A stretch of DNA of 64,000 nucleotides from Mycolicibacterium holsaticum DSM 44478 = JCM 12374 (GCF_019645835.1 NZ_CP080998.1:5456001-5520000), one strand, 5' to 3'. Shown: positions 16,852-27,022, counted from the first letter of the stretch. Notes: a model not told the origin generated them from the letters alone. A program made the numbers and translations.

Positions 16852-17694
16852 ATGGGACGGGTCGAGGGCAAAAGGGCATTGGTCACCGGCGCGGCGCGGG
16901 GCCAGGGCCGCCATCACGCGGTGCGGCTGGCCGAGGAAGGCGCCGACGTCGTCCTCCTCGACATCTGCGCCGATATCCCCGGCGTCGGCTACCCGATGGC
17001 CACCGCCGAAGACCTCGACGAGACGGTCCGGCTGGTCGAGAAGTTCGACCGTCAGGCCGTCGCGGCCGTCGTCGACGTCCGGGACCGGGCCGCGCTGGGG
17101 CAGGCGATCTCGGCGGCGGCCGAGACCCTGGGCGGGCTGGACATCGTGGTGGCCAACGCGGGGATCTGCCCGATAGGTCCGGATTTTCCGGTGACGGCCT
17201 TCGCCGTCGCGGTCGACGTGGACCTCGTCGGGGTCGTCAATACCATCCACGCCGCCCTGCCGTTCGTCTCGGCGGGCGGGTCGATCATCGCGACCGGGTC
17301 GGTGGCCGCCATGCTGCCCGACGCGGTGAACAACCCGGGCAACGGCCCTGGCGGGGCGGGGTACGGTCTGGCCAAGCAGTTCATCGCCGACTACGTCGTG
17401 GTACTGGCGAGGCAACTTGCCGCACAACGGATCCGGGTCAACGCGGTGCATCCGACCAACTGCAACACCGATATGCTGCACAGCCCGCCGATGTACAAAG
17501 CGTTCCGCAAGGATCTGGCCGAGCCGACGCGGGCGGACGCCGAGGAGGCGTTCCCGCACATGCAGGCGATGCCGATCCCCTACGTCGAGCCCGACGACAT
17601 CGCGCACGCCGTCATCTACCTGGCCTCCGACGAGTCCCGGTATGTCACCGGCCTGCAGCTACCTGTCGACGGTGGGGCCCTGCTCAAGATCTGA
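16852..17694 (+). CDS. Mycofactocin-type SDR oxidoreductase
   Basis: This 280-residue short-chain dehydrogenase has the NAD motif TGAARGQGRHHA and active-site YGLAK. The stretch after the second strand (DICADIPGVGYPMATAEDLDET) is the long insert seen in SDRs of the carveol-dehydrogenase-like family. Members of that family hold NAD tightly and use mycofactocin as the external electron acceptor. It should oxidise a secondary or primary alcohol. ATG 16852 is chosen because GAGAGG lies five bases upstream. A GTG six bases earlier is less likely. Confidence 0.88.
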   Translation: MGRVEGKRALVTGAARGQGRHHAVRLAEEGADVVLLDICADIPGVGYPMATAEDLDETVRLVEKFDRQAVAAVVDVRDRAALGQAISAAAETLGGLDIVVANAGICPIGPDFPVTAFAVAVDVDLVGVVNTIHAALPFVSAGGSIIATGSVAAMLPDAVNNPGNGPGGAGYGLAKQFIADYVVVLARQLAAQRIRVNAVHPTNCNTDMLHSPPMYKAFRKDLAEPTRADAEEAFPHMQAMPIPYVEPDDIAHAVIYLASDESRYVTGLQLPVDGGALLKI

Positions 17695-17732
17695 CGATCT
17701 CGTTGACAGGTCGGATACGCCCCCTATAATCA

Positions 17733-17747
17733 CCTCACCTGGTTATA
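17733..17747. promoter_or_regulatory. Regulon palindrome, one strong half (site 5)
   Basis: CCTCACCTGGTTATA keeps the right half and centre perfectly and loses most of the left arm (12 of 15). It sits about 77 bp upstream of the amidohydrolase start at 17824. The flank GGTTATAGGATTC is identical to that at site 1. Confidence 0.65.
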
Positions 17748-17823
17748 GGATTCGTCTTTCGCACCCTGACGTCCGCTTCATCTCCGAAGCGCCCGGTCGA
17801 GCAGCCAGGCAGTGGGAGATGTC

Positions 17824-19538
<1,715 letters not shown>

Positions 19539-19546
19539 GCACCGCC

Positions 19547-20683
19547 GTGTCTGCGATCAAACCTTTCCGTATTGCGGTTTCCGACGACGTACTGACAGAC
19601 CTGCGCCAGCGGTTGGCCCGCACCCGCTGGCCCGACCGTGAATGCGTCGAGGACTGGAGTCAGGGCATTCCGCTGGACTACACCCGCGAGCTCGGCAGCT
19701 ACTGGGCCGACGAATACGATTGGCGGGCAAGGGAAAAAGCGCTCAACCGGTTCAGCCAGTTCACCACAGAGATCGATGGGCTCGATATTCATTTCATCCA
19801 CCAGCGCTCGCCCCACGATGACGCCTTTCCACTGATCGCCACCCACGGCTGGCCCGGATCGATCGTGGAATTCCAAAAGGTCATCGAGCCGTTGACCAAC
19901 CCCACCGCACACGGCGGGCGGGCCGAAGATGCGTTCCACATCGTGTGCCCCTCCCTTCCGGGCTACGGGTTCTCAGGTAAGCCGACGAGCACCGGTTGGG
20001 GAGTCGCCAGGATCGCGCGGGCCTGGGAGATGCTGATGCAACGGCTCGGCTACGACCGCTACGGCGCCCAAGGCGGCGACTGGGGTGCCATGGTCAGCAC
20101 CGCGATCGGCCAGCAGGCCAACGATAACCACTGCGTGGCAATACATCTGAACATGCCCATCGCATTCCCGCCCGCCGCTCTGGAGAACCCCACGCCCGAG
20201 GAGGCGGCGGCGTTGCAGGTTCTTGCGCATTACCACCAGCACGATTCGGGTTACGCCACGCAGCAATCCACCCGGCCACAGACGGTGGGTTACGGCCTGG
20301 TCGATTCCCCGATCGGGCAGCTGGCCTGGATCGTGGAGAAGTTCTGGTCCTGGATGGACTGTGGCGGCCACCCGGAGAATGTGCTGACCAAAGACGAGCT
20401 GCTCGACAATGTGATGCTCTACTGGGCAACGGCGTCGGGCGCCTCATCGGCCCGGTTGTACTGGGAGGGGCTGGAATTCGTCCAGAATCTCGGCCGGGTC
20501 GAACTGCCGACCGGGGTCGCCCAGTTTCCCAAGGAGATCATGCAGGCACCGCGCAATTGGTGTGAGCCCGGCTATCACATCACCCACTGGACGACGATGC
20601 CGCACGGGGGTCACTTCGCCGCGCTCGAACAGCCCGGGCTGTTGGTCGATGACGTGCGCGCGTTCTTCGCAACGGTGCGGTAG
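19547..20683 (+). CDS. Epoxide hydrolase (microsomal type, EHN domain)
   Basis: This 378-residue alpha/beta hydrolase opens epoxides to diols. The N-terminal EHN domain (KPFRIAVSDDVLTDLRQRL, with TRWP) precedes the core. The oxyanion-hole HGWPGS is near residue 98, the nucleophile Asp is in AQGGDWGAM, and the catalytic His is in MPHGGHFAALEQP near the C-terminus. The GTG start at 19547 follows the amidohydrolase stop by 8 bp, so the two share an operon. An epoxide formed by the P450 or another oxygenase on an alkene, such as a terpene double bond, is a plausible substrate. Confidence 0.93.
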   Translation: MSAIKPFRIAVSDDVLTDLRQRLARTRWPDRECVEDWSQGIPLDYTRELGSYWADEYDWRAREKALNRFSQFTTEIDGLDIHFIHQRSPHDDAFPLIATHGWPGSIVEFQKVIEPLTNPTAHGGRAEDAFHIVCPSLPGYGFSGKPTSTGWGVARIARAWEMLMQRLGYDRYGAQGGDWGAMVSTAIGQQANDNHCVAIHLNMPIAFPPAALENPTPEEAAALQVLAHYHQHDSGYATQQSTRPQTVGYGLVDSPIGQLAWIVEKFWSWMDCGGHPENVLTKDELLDNVMLYWATASGASSARLYWEGLEFVQNLGRVELPTGVAQFPKEIMQAPRNWCEPGYHITHWTTMPHGGHFAALEQPGLLVDDVRAFFATVR

Positions 20684-20695
20684 TCGCCCGAACGC

Positions 20696-21316
20696 TCACG
20701 CGCCGCGGCCGGCCTCGGCTTCCTCAGCCCGGGTCAACCCGGCCAGCCCCATGAGGTCTTCGTGGAGTTCGAACCACACCGTGTGGTAGCTGTCGGTGAT
20801 CGGCTTGGACACGTAGCTGTGGTCGCCCGCGGCCACGGCGTCGGCGGCCTTCACCAGCCGGGTCCGGTAGTGCCCCAGCCGTGGTGCCACCGCGGTGATT
20901 CGGTCGAGCACCGGCAGCACCCGCTGGTGCAGGGCTTGGAGGCGGTCGAGCACCTGACCGTCGTACTCCGGGTCGGTGTGGTCGTTGGGCTGCTCGGGAC
21001 CGCGCGTCTGCCAGTCGGTGATGAGCGCCTTGAGCTCGAAGTTGTGCTCGGTGAAGGCCGCGTAGATCTGTTGCACCGCATCGGCGTCGGCGCCACGCTG
21101 TTCTGCCACAACAAGTTCGGTGCACCGCTGTCGTCCCGACGGAGTGATCCGGTAACCCATCGGCGTCGACTTGAACAGCTCACGGGACGCGTACTCGTCG
21201 AGCTGCGCGCCGACATCGGCGGGATCGGCGCCGAGGCTGGCGGCGACGGCCTCAGGTGTGACGCGCCCCTTGATCGCGACGAGGCGCAGGATGGTCAGTT
21301 CGTCGATCATCGTCAT
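20696..21316 (-). CDS. Winged-helix protein of unknown role
   Basis: This 206-residue protein begins with a winged-helix-like domain (residues 1-65; LRLVAIKGRVTPEAVAASLG is a helix-turn-helix and MGYRITPSGRQRC the wing). A helical region of about 130 residues follows, with DHSYVSKPITDSYHTVWFELHEDL. I do not recognise a named family. It could be a regulator, or a structural partner of the half dikinase encoded 2 kb upstream on the same strand. The ATG at 21316 overlaps the acyl-CoA dehydrogenase stop, and a second ATG at 21310 is also possible. It converges on the epoxide hydrolase with only 12 bp between. Confidence 0.75.
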   Translation of the reverse strand: MTMIDELTILRLVAIKGRVTPEAVAASLGADPADVGAQLDEYASRELFKSTPMGYRITPSGRQRCTELVVAEQRGADADAVQQIYAAFTEHNFELKALITDWQTRGPEQPNDHTDPEYDGQVLDRLQALHQRVLPVLDRITAVAPRLGHYRTRLVKAADAVAAGDHSYVSKPITDSYHTVWFELHEDLMGLAGLTRAEEAEAGRGA

Positions 21317-22338
21317 TTCCTTCCCGCCTCGGCCAGCCCGACCGATTCGGCGATTACGTTGCGGTGCAAGCCCGGTGGACCCAGCAGCGTGGCGTTGACC
21401 CGGGCCCGTCGCAGATACCAGTGCGCGCGGTGCTCCCAGGTGAAGCCGATACCGCCGTGCACATGGATGCATGACTCGGCGGCAGAGACCGCCGCCCTGG
21501 TCGCGACGATGAAGGCCAGCGCGAGGTCGTCGGGCCCGCCGGTTTCGATGGCCTGCTGTATCGCCGCGTCGGCGAACTCGGTGTCGAGCAGCACCTCGGC
21601 GCACCGGTGCTTGATGGCCTGGAATGAGCCGATGGCGGCCCCGAACTGGGTGCGGGTCTTGGCGTATTCGACGGTCATCGCGAGGCATGCCCGCGCCACA
21701 CCCAGCTGTTCGGCCGCCACGGCGAGCAGCGCCCGCCGATAGGCCACGCGGATCGCGCCGGCAGCCTCGGCCCCCGACGCCAGCGACCGCGCCTGCGCCT
21801 GGTCGAACGTCATCTCGATCAGCCCGCGGCCGGGGTCGAATTCGTCGGCAGCGCGCTGCGTGACCGCTGCCCCATCGACGACGAAGAGCCCAGAACCGGA
21901 GTCGGTGGTCGCAACGGCAAGGACGCCGTCGGCAGCGCCCGACGGCGTGAGGCCCCAGCAGGTGCCGTCGAGCCGCCACCCGCCGTCGGCGCCCGCGGCC
22001 GCGACGACGCGCGACAAGTCGGCCTCGGCGGTGTCCAGACCGGCCAGGGCGACCGCATACCGGCAGTGCGCCAACGCCTTGGCAAGCTCGATGCCGTCGG
22101 ACGTGCCGGCCAGCAGTGTGGCGGCCAGGACCGCGCTCGGCAGGAAGGCCGACGACGCCGCGTGCCTGCCGATCTCCTCGCCGACGAGCACCATCTCCTG
22201 CTCGCCCATGCCGAGCCCGCCGGCGTCGCCGGGCAGCAGAAGGCCCGACAGGTCCAGCTGGTCGACGACGTCACCGCCACCGGCGGTCAACGCCTTCCTG
22301 GTCGTCCTTCTGAGGTCCTCGAGCAGGTCCGAACTCAC
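21313..22338 (-). CDS. Acyl-CoA dehydrogenase
   Basis: This 341-residue FadE-like flavoprotein is of the shorter type that pairs with a full-length partner as a heterotetramer in mycobacteria. The C-terminal half is clear (YAKTRTQFGAAIGSFQAIKHR and HVHGGIGFTWEHRAHWYLRRA), while the N-terminal half is degraded. It would introduce the 2,3 double bond in an acyl-CoA, perhaps with the 24969-26120 product. The GTG start at 22338 has GGAGGG upstream, and a 14/15 regulon palindrome follows 31 bp further upstream. Confidence 0.88.
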   Translation of the reverse strand: MSSDLLEDLRRTTRKALTAGGGDVVDQLDLSGLLLPGDAGGLGMGEQEMVLVGEEIGRHAASSAFLPSAVLAATLLAGTSDGIELAKALAHCRYAVALAGLDTAEADLSRVVAAAGADGGWRLDGTCWGLTPSGAADGVLAVATTDSGSGLFVVDGAAVTQRAADEFDPGRGLIEMTFDQAQARSLASGAEAAGAIRVAYRRALLAVAAEQLGVARACLAMTVEYAKTRTQFGAAIGSFQAIKHRCAEVLLDTEFADAAIQQAIETGGPDDLALAFIVATRAAVSAAESCIHVHGGIGFTWEHRAHWYLRRARVNATLLGPPGLHRNVIAESVGLAEAGRK

Positions 22339-22369
22339 GTCACTTCCCTCCAGCCGCGGCCAGGAAAAG

Positions 22370-22384
22370 TATAACCAGGTTATG
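22370..22384. promoter_or_regulatory. Regulon palindrome (site 6)
   Basis: TATAACCAGGTTATG matches 14 of 15 positions. It lies between the end of the GntR gene (22404) and the start of the acyl-CoA dehydrogenase at 22338, which it should control together with the winged-helix gene. Confidence 0.8.
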
Positions 22385-22403
22385 ACATAGTCTCACGCAG
22401 GGA

Positions 22404-23159
22404 CTATTCGATGAGGTCGAGCAGCTCCCGCTGGCCCTGGTTCTCGAGCATCTTCTCGGTGGTCTCCTCGAGGTGACGGCGCCATAGCTGTTCGGCGTCG
22501 GCGGCCTTGCCGTCCTCCACGAGGCGCACCAGCTTGCGATGCACCCGGTGCGCCAGCTCGGCGTCCGTGCGCTTCTGCGCCTCGTCGGCAGCGTGCTGCC
22601 AGACGGCCTGGGTATGCGCGGTGGTGATGTCGGACATGATGTGGGCGAACAGCGCGAGCGTGTTGCTGCCCGAGAGTTCCACCACCAACGTGTGGAAGTC
22701 GGCGTGCGCCTTGCCCCATCGCCGCGGATCGTTGATCGTGTTCGACTCGAGTTCCAGCGCGTCTCGAAGACGCTGAATCGTTGTCGGCGTCGCGTTTTCG
22801 GTCAACAGTCGGACCGCGGGTGGCTCGATGATGGCACGCGCACGGAACACGTCGAACACGGTCGTGTGCCCGTACTGCAGCAGACCGCCGGCTTGGCGTG
22901 CGACCGGCTCGGGCCGCGGCGCGTTGACCCGCGCACCGCCCTTGCTGCCGCGCCGAATCGTCAACAACGATTCCGACTGCAAGATCCGGATGGCCTCGCG
23001 CAGCACCGGACGCGACACCCCGTACTGGGCGAGCAGCTGGGCTTCGTTGGGCAGGAAGTCACCGTCGCGGAACTCGCCGAGGATGATCTTGCGGCGGATG
23101 TTGTCGGCTACCAGCTGGCCCGCGGTGGGATGCGTTATGGCGTCGCTGTCGGAGTACAC
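22404..23159 (-). CDS. GntR/FadR-family transcriptional regulator
   Basis: This 251-residue regulator has an N-terminal winged helix-turn-helix (FLPNEAQLLAQYGVSRPVLR, then RIRQ-like RIL and the wing RRGSKGGARV) and a C-terminal FCD ligand-binding domain (about residues 95-235) containing the metal-site His residues typical of FadR relatives. Such proteins usually repress catabolic operons until an acyl or acid effector binds. It is the only regulator gene inside the core of the palindrome regulon, with a weak palindrome 24 bp before its own start. It is therefore a candidate for the protein that reads the palindrome. This is not proven. Confidence 0.92.
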   Translation of the reverse strand: MYSDSDAITHPTAGQLVADNIRRKIILGEFRDGDFLPNEAQLLAQYGVSRPVLREAIRILQSESLLTIRRGSKGGARVNAPRPEPVARQAGGLLQYGHTTVFDVFRARAIIEPPAVRLLTENATPTTIQRLRDALELESNTINDPRRWGKAHADFHTLVVELSGSNTLALFAHIMSDITTAHTQAVWQHAADEAQKRTDAELAHRVHRKLVRLVEDGKAADAEQLWRRHLEETTEKMLENQGQRELLDLIE

Positions 23160-23182
23160 CGCCCCATTCTCTCATTTAAAGA

Positions 23183-23197
23183 GCAATCCTGGTTAGT
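23183..23197. promoter_or_regulatory. Weak regulon-like site before gntR (site 7)
   Basis: GCAATCCTGGTTAGT keeps the centre and right arm (CCTGGTTA) but matches only 9 of 15 positions. It lies 24 bp upstream of the GntR start at 23159, where autoregulation would be expected. Confidence 0.4.
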
Positions 23198-23216
23198 GCA
23201 TACCGCCGAGTGCGTT

Positions 23217-24875
23217 CTACGCCTGCCGCAGCAGCACCAGCAACGCAGGCAACGGGTGTTCGGCCGCCAGCGCCGCCGCCCCCGACGCCAGCGCGGCCGA
23301 CAACGTCGACGGGTCGCGGTGGTCCACCGCCGGCAGCCCCGCAGCCTGCGGCGTACCGACTTTGTACACCGGAACCGGACTTCGCTCGCGCGCCCACTGC
23401 AGCAGCTTGGCCATCGCGGGGTCGCCGTCTTCGGACGGTGAGATGAGCGGCAGCCGGCCCGCGTACACGCGCCCGGTCACCCCGTCCACCGTGACGTCGG
23501 TGCCTGCCAGGTGCAGCAGCGTGCCCTTACCGCAACCGACGACGCACGGGGTGTGCAGCTCGCGGCTCACGACGGCGGCGTGCGAGGTCGCCCCGCCCAG
23601 CTCGGTGATCACCGCGCGCGCGGCGATCATTCCCCCGACGTCGTCGGGGCTGGTGGTTTCGCGCGCCAGCACCACGTCCTCACCGTCGTCGAACGCATCC
23701 TCGGCCGACTCACAGTCGACGACCACGCGCCCCGCCCCGACGCCAGGGCAGGCCGGAAGCCCGGTGGCCACCGTCGTCGCCCCGGCCAGGGCCGATGCCT
23801 CGATGACCGGCGTGAGCAGGGTGTCCAGCTGTGCGGGCGTGATGCGGGCCAGCGCCTCGTCGACGTCGATCAGCCCCTCCTGCTGCAACGCCACCGCGAT
23901 CGACACGGCCGCGCGGGCGGACCTTTTGGCCGCTCGGGTCTGCAGCAGGTAGAGCTTGCCTGCCTCGACGGTGAACTCGATGTCCTGCACATCGGCACCG
24001 TCGCTCTCCAGCCAGGCCGCTGCGTCGAGGAGCTGGGAATGGATCGCGGGATGCGTCTGCGCGAGCGCCGTCAGCGGCAGCGGATCGAGCTTGCCGCTCA
24101 CCACGTCCTCACCCTGACCGCCCGGCAGCCATTCGCCGTAGGGCTGGTTCGCACCGGTCAGCGGATTGCGGCTGAACAGCACCCCGGTGCCGGAGCGGCC
24201 GTCGAGGTTGCCGAACACCATCGCCTGCACCGTCACCGAGGTGCCTGCCATCTTTCCGTCCAGCCCGTGGTGGCGCCGGTACGACACCGCGCGTGCGGAG
24301 TTCCACGAGTCGAACACCGCGGTCACCGCGGCGCGCAACTGCGCGAACGGGTCGGTAGGGACGTGCTCGTCGGACGCGCCGACCACCTGGCCGAACAGTT
24401 CACGGAACCGCCGGTGGGTGTCTTCGGCGAACCGGGCGCCGCACCTGCGGGCCAGGATGCGTTCGACGTCGTCGTTGATGCCGAGGTTCAGCACCGTGTC
24501 CATCATCCCCGGCATGCTGGCCGGCGCGCCGCTGCGCACCGACACCAACAGCGGCACCGGTCCGCGCCCGAACGTGTGCTCCGATGCGGCTTCCAGCCAG
24601 GCGATCCCCGCCTCGACCTGTGGCCACAACCGGGCCATCAGCTCGTCGGGCGCCTCGAAGTACTGTTTGCACGCATCGACGGTCACCGTGAACGCCGGAG
24701 GCGTCGGGAGCCCGGCAGCGCAGATCTTGGACAGCCCGTGCGCCTTGCCCCCGACCAGCATCCGGGAGTAGACCCGGCTGCCGTCGAGACGGACGACGAG
24801 TTGCCCCTCCGCCAACGGGTCCGCCGACTGCTCGTCGGCGACCGAACCCTCCAGCGCAGAGGATGCAGAACTCAC
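23217..24875 (-). CDS. Half-size pyruvate phosphate dikinase (ATP-grasp plus His domain)
   Basis: This 552-residue protein has the ATP-grasp domain of pyruvate phosphate dikinase (about residues 30-320; GGKAHGLSKICAAGLPTPP, SVRSGAPASMPGMMDTVLN) and the swivelling His domain (about 370-470; GGATSHAAVVSREL, His432). The C-terminal PEP/pyruvate barrel of full enzymes (about 880 residues) is absent. An alternative phosphate acceptor must therefore be used, as in phenylphosphate synthase or rifampicin phosphotransferase. The GTG at 24875 is preferred because GAGGAG lies five bases upstream. Longer starts run into the operator. It is divergent from the dehydrogenase at 24969. I infer a link with the His-domain fusions at 5492 and 39694. 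Confidence 0.88.
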   Translation of the reverse strand: MSSASSALEGSVADEQSADPLAEGQLVVRLDGSRVYSRMLVGGKAHGLSKICAAGLPTPPAFTVTVDACKQYFEAPDELMARLWPQVEAGIAWLEAASEHTFGRGPVPLLVSVRSGAPASMPGMMDTVLNLGINDDVERILARRCGARFAEDTHRRFRELFGQVVGASDEHVPTDPFAQLRAAVTAVFDSWNSARAVSYRRHHGLDGKMAGTSVTVQAMVFGNLDGRSGTGVLFSRNPLTGANQPYGEWLPGGQGEDVVSGKLDPLPLTALAQTHPAIHSQLLDAAAWLESDGADVQDIEFTVEAGKLYLLQTRAAKRSARAAVSIAVALQQEGLIDVDEALARITPAQLDTLLTPVIEASALAGATTVATGLPACPGVGAGRVVVDCESAEDAFDDGEDVVLARETTSPDDVGGMIAARAVITELGGATSHAAVVSRELHTPCVVGCGKGTLLHLAGTDVTVDGVTGRVYAGRLPLISPSEDGDPAMAKLLQWARERSPVPVYKVGTPQAAGLPAVDHRDPSTLSAALASGAAALAAEHPLPALLVLLRQA

Positions 24876-24910
24876 AGATACTCCTCGGGACACCATGATG
24901 ATCGGTATCA

Positions 24911-24925
24911 TATAACCAGGTTAGC
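24911..24925. promoter_or_regulatory. Regulon palindrome (site 8)
   Basis: TATAACCAGGTTAGC matches 13 of 15. It lies between the divergent half-dikinase (24875) and acyl-CoA dehydrogenase (24969) genes, 36 and 44 bp from their starts, so one site may control both. Confidence 0.78.
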
Positions 24926-24968
24926 GATTAAGCTGCCAACCGGTGATCACCCCACAGTAGAGAGTGCG

Positions 24969-26120
24969 ATGGAACCACAACCGCCTTCGGTCGAGGCCTT
25001 CGTCCAAGCAGCCCGGGCATTCCTCGACGCGCACGCCGAGCACCGCCCCGACGGCTTCCCCGATGCGATGTTCGCCCAGTTCCGCGAGATCGCGGCGCCC
25101 GAGGCGTTCCGCGACCGGTGTGTGGCGTGGCAGCGGCTGCTCTACGACCACGGTTTCGCGGGCCTGACCTGGCCGCGTGACGTCGGTGGCCGTGCGCTGC
25201 CCTCCGCGTATGCCCTCGCGTGGGCCGACCTGGACGCCGAGTACGACGTGCCACGCGGCCTGTTCGGCGTGACGCTCGAGATGGTCGGTCCCACCCTGCT
25301 GGCGGTGGGCACGCCGAAACAGCGCACCCACTGCGCAGCGATCCTGCGCGGCGAAGAGGTCTGGTGCCAGCTGTTCAGCGAACCGGGCGCGGGCAGCGAC
25401 CTGGCCGGCGTCGCGACCAGTGCCGTGCGCACCGAGGCGGGCTGGCGGATCAACGGGCAGAAGGTGTGGACCTCGGAAGCCCGACACGCCCAATACGGCT
25501 ATCTGCTGGCGCGCACCGACCCGGCGCAGGCGCGGCACCGGGGCCTGACCGCGTTCGTGGTGGACATGTCGACACCCGGCATCGAGGTCCGCCCGCTCAA
25601 ACAGATGACGGGGGGCGCCTCCTTCTCGGAGGTCTTCTTCGACGATGTCGACCTGCCCGCCGACGCGGTGCTCGGCGAGGTCGGCGGCGGTTGGTCGGTG
25701 GCGATGACGACGCTGGGTTTCGAACGGTTCTCCAGCTTCGGGCGGTCGCTGGGCCGGTTGGTGCGTCAGGCCGCCGACCTCGGCTGGCCCGACGCCACCG
25801 CTCGCGAGCAGTTTCTCGACGCCGTGATCGATCAGCGCGCCCTGGCCGCGTTCGAGGCCGGCATCCATCGACGTCTGCTCGCCGGAGAAACGCCGGGCCC
25901 GCAAGCCGCGCTGGCCAAACTCGCCACCGGCACCGTGGTGTCCGAACTCGCCGATGCGGTCGCCGCCGGGTTGGGCAATGCGCTGTCCAAGCCCGGCGCC
26001 GGGCTCGACGACTGGCGGTTGGTGGTGCTCTCCGCACCCGCGTTTCACATCGCAGGCGGCACCGACGAGATAGTCAAAACGATGATCGCCGAGCGGGTGC
26101 TCGGCCTGCCGAGGAGCTAA
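24969..26120 (+). CDS. Acyl-CoA dehydrogenase
   Basis: This 383-residue FAD enzyme oxidises an acyl-CoA to the 2-enoyl-CoA. Landmarks are LTWPRDVGGRALP, LFSEPGAGSDLAG, the FAD-site INGQKVWTSEARHAQY and the C-terminal IAGGTDEIVKTMIAERVLGLP. The arginine-rich segment that usually pairs the two halves (RTQFG) is not obvious, which is common in mycobacterial FadE subunits. ATG 24969 is the first start after the operator. The amidohydrolase at 26124 follows after 3 bp. It may pair with the 21313-22338 subunit. Confidence 0.93.
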   Translation: MEPQPPSVEAFVQAARAFLDAHAEHRPDGFPDAMFAQFREIAAPEAFRDRCVAWQRLLYDHGFAGLTWPRDVGGRALPSAYALAWADLDAEYDVPRGLFGVTLEMVGPTLLAVGTPKQRTHCAAILRGEEVWCQLFSEPGAGSDLAGVATSAVRTEAGWRINGQKVWTSEARHAQYGYLLARTDPAQARHRGLTAFVVDMSTPGIEVRPLKQMTGGASFSEVFFDDVDLPADAVLGEVGGGWSVAMTTLGFERFSSFGRSLGRLVRQAADLGWPDATAREQFLDAVIDQRALAAFEAGIHRRLLAGETPGPQAALAKLATGTVVSELADAVAAGLGNALSKPGAGLDDWRLVVLSAPAFHIAGGTDEIVKTMIAERVLGLPRS

Positions 26121-26123
26121 GCC

Positions 26124-26960
26124 ATGCCCGACGAGCGCCCGCCGATCATCGACGCCTGGGTGCAGCCGTGGCTGCCGGAGACCGTCGCCAAGATGCCGTC
26201 GCGCAACTTCACCTTGGCCGACCGCATGGCCCACGGTGCCCGCCTGCGGGCCGGCATGCCGCTGGAGACGCTCATCGAGGAGATGGACGCCAACGGCGTC
26301 AGCCGGGCGTTGTGCTCGGCGGGCCCGCTGATACCGAATGACGATGTCGTGCAGGCGGTCACCCGGTATCCCGACCGGCTGGTCGGCGTCGCCAGCGTCA
26401 ACCCGTGGTCGGTGGACGGGGTGATGCCCGCCGTGCACGAATTGCGCCGGCTGGTGTCCGAACACGGCTTCAAGGGGCTGAAACTCGAGCCGTTCATCCT
26501 CGACAAGCTGCCCACCGAGGCCCAGTGGTATCCGCTGTACGCCGCCTGCGTCGAACTCGACATCACGTTGCAGATCCAAGTCGGCGGAACCGGCCCGTCG
26601 ACCTACACCTCCGAAACCGGTAGGCCGGGCCACATCGATCGGATCGCGATCGACTTTCCCGAACTGCGCATCGTCGCCGGGCACATCGGCTGGCCGTGGA
26701 CCGAGGAGATGATCGCGGTGGCCGCCAAGCATCCCAACGTCTACATCGACACCAGCGCGCACCTGCCCAAGTACTACCCCGAAGCGTTCACCCACTTCCT
26801 GCGCACCTACGGCCGGCGCAAGTGCATCTGGGCCAGCGACTGGCCGATCCTCACCTTCGAGGCGGCGATGGAGGGCCTGCCGGAGCTGGCGCTCAAACCC
26901 GAGGTCGAACGCCTCTTCCGGCACGACAACGCGGTGGAGGCGTTCGCGCTACGCGCGTGA
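26124..26960 (+). CDS. Amidohydrolase-2 family protein with an altered first metal motif
   Basis: This 278-residue protein is a short amidohydrolase-related TIM barrel. The first strand reads IIDAWVQPW, so the usual H-x-H or D-x-H metal pair is missing. Later landmarks remain: IVAGHIGWPW (His) and WASDWPI (Asp). Some ACMSD-like lyases and hydrolases keep activity with altered ligands, so function cannot be excluded. It shares a promoter with the acyl-CoA dehydrogenase and ends 33 bp before the next operator. A role in hydrolysis or decarboxylation of a pathway acid is possible. Confidence 0.85.
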   Translation: MPDERPPIIDAWVQPWLPETVAKMPSRNFTLADRMAHGARLRAGMPLETLIEEMDANGVSRALCSAGPLIPNDDVVQAVTRYPDRLVGVASVNPWSVDGVMPAVHELRRLVSEHGFKGLKLEPFILDKLPTEAQWYPLYAACVELDITLQIQVGGTGPSTYTSETGRPGHIDRIAIDFPELRIVAGHIGWPWTEEMIAVAAKHPNVYIDTSAHLPKYYPEAFTHFLRTYGRRKCIWASDWPILTFEAAMEGLPELALKPEVERLFRHDNAVEAFALRA

Positions 26961-26993
26961 ACCTGTGGACTTGCCTCCGGATGACATCTTTTA

Positions 26994-27008
26994 TATAACC
27001 AGGTTAAC
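26994..27008. promoter_or_regulatory. Regulon palindrome (site 9)
   Basis: TATAACCAGGTTAAC matches 13 of 15 positions. It lies 14 bp upstream of the TTG start at 27023 and should control the Atu-like operon 27023-37259. Confidence 0.8.
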
Positions 27009-27022
27009 AATTTGGAGGAGTC

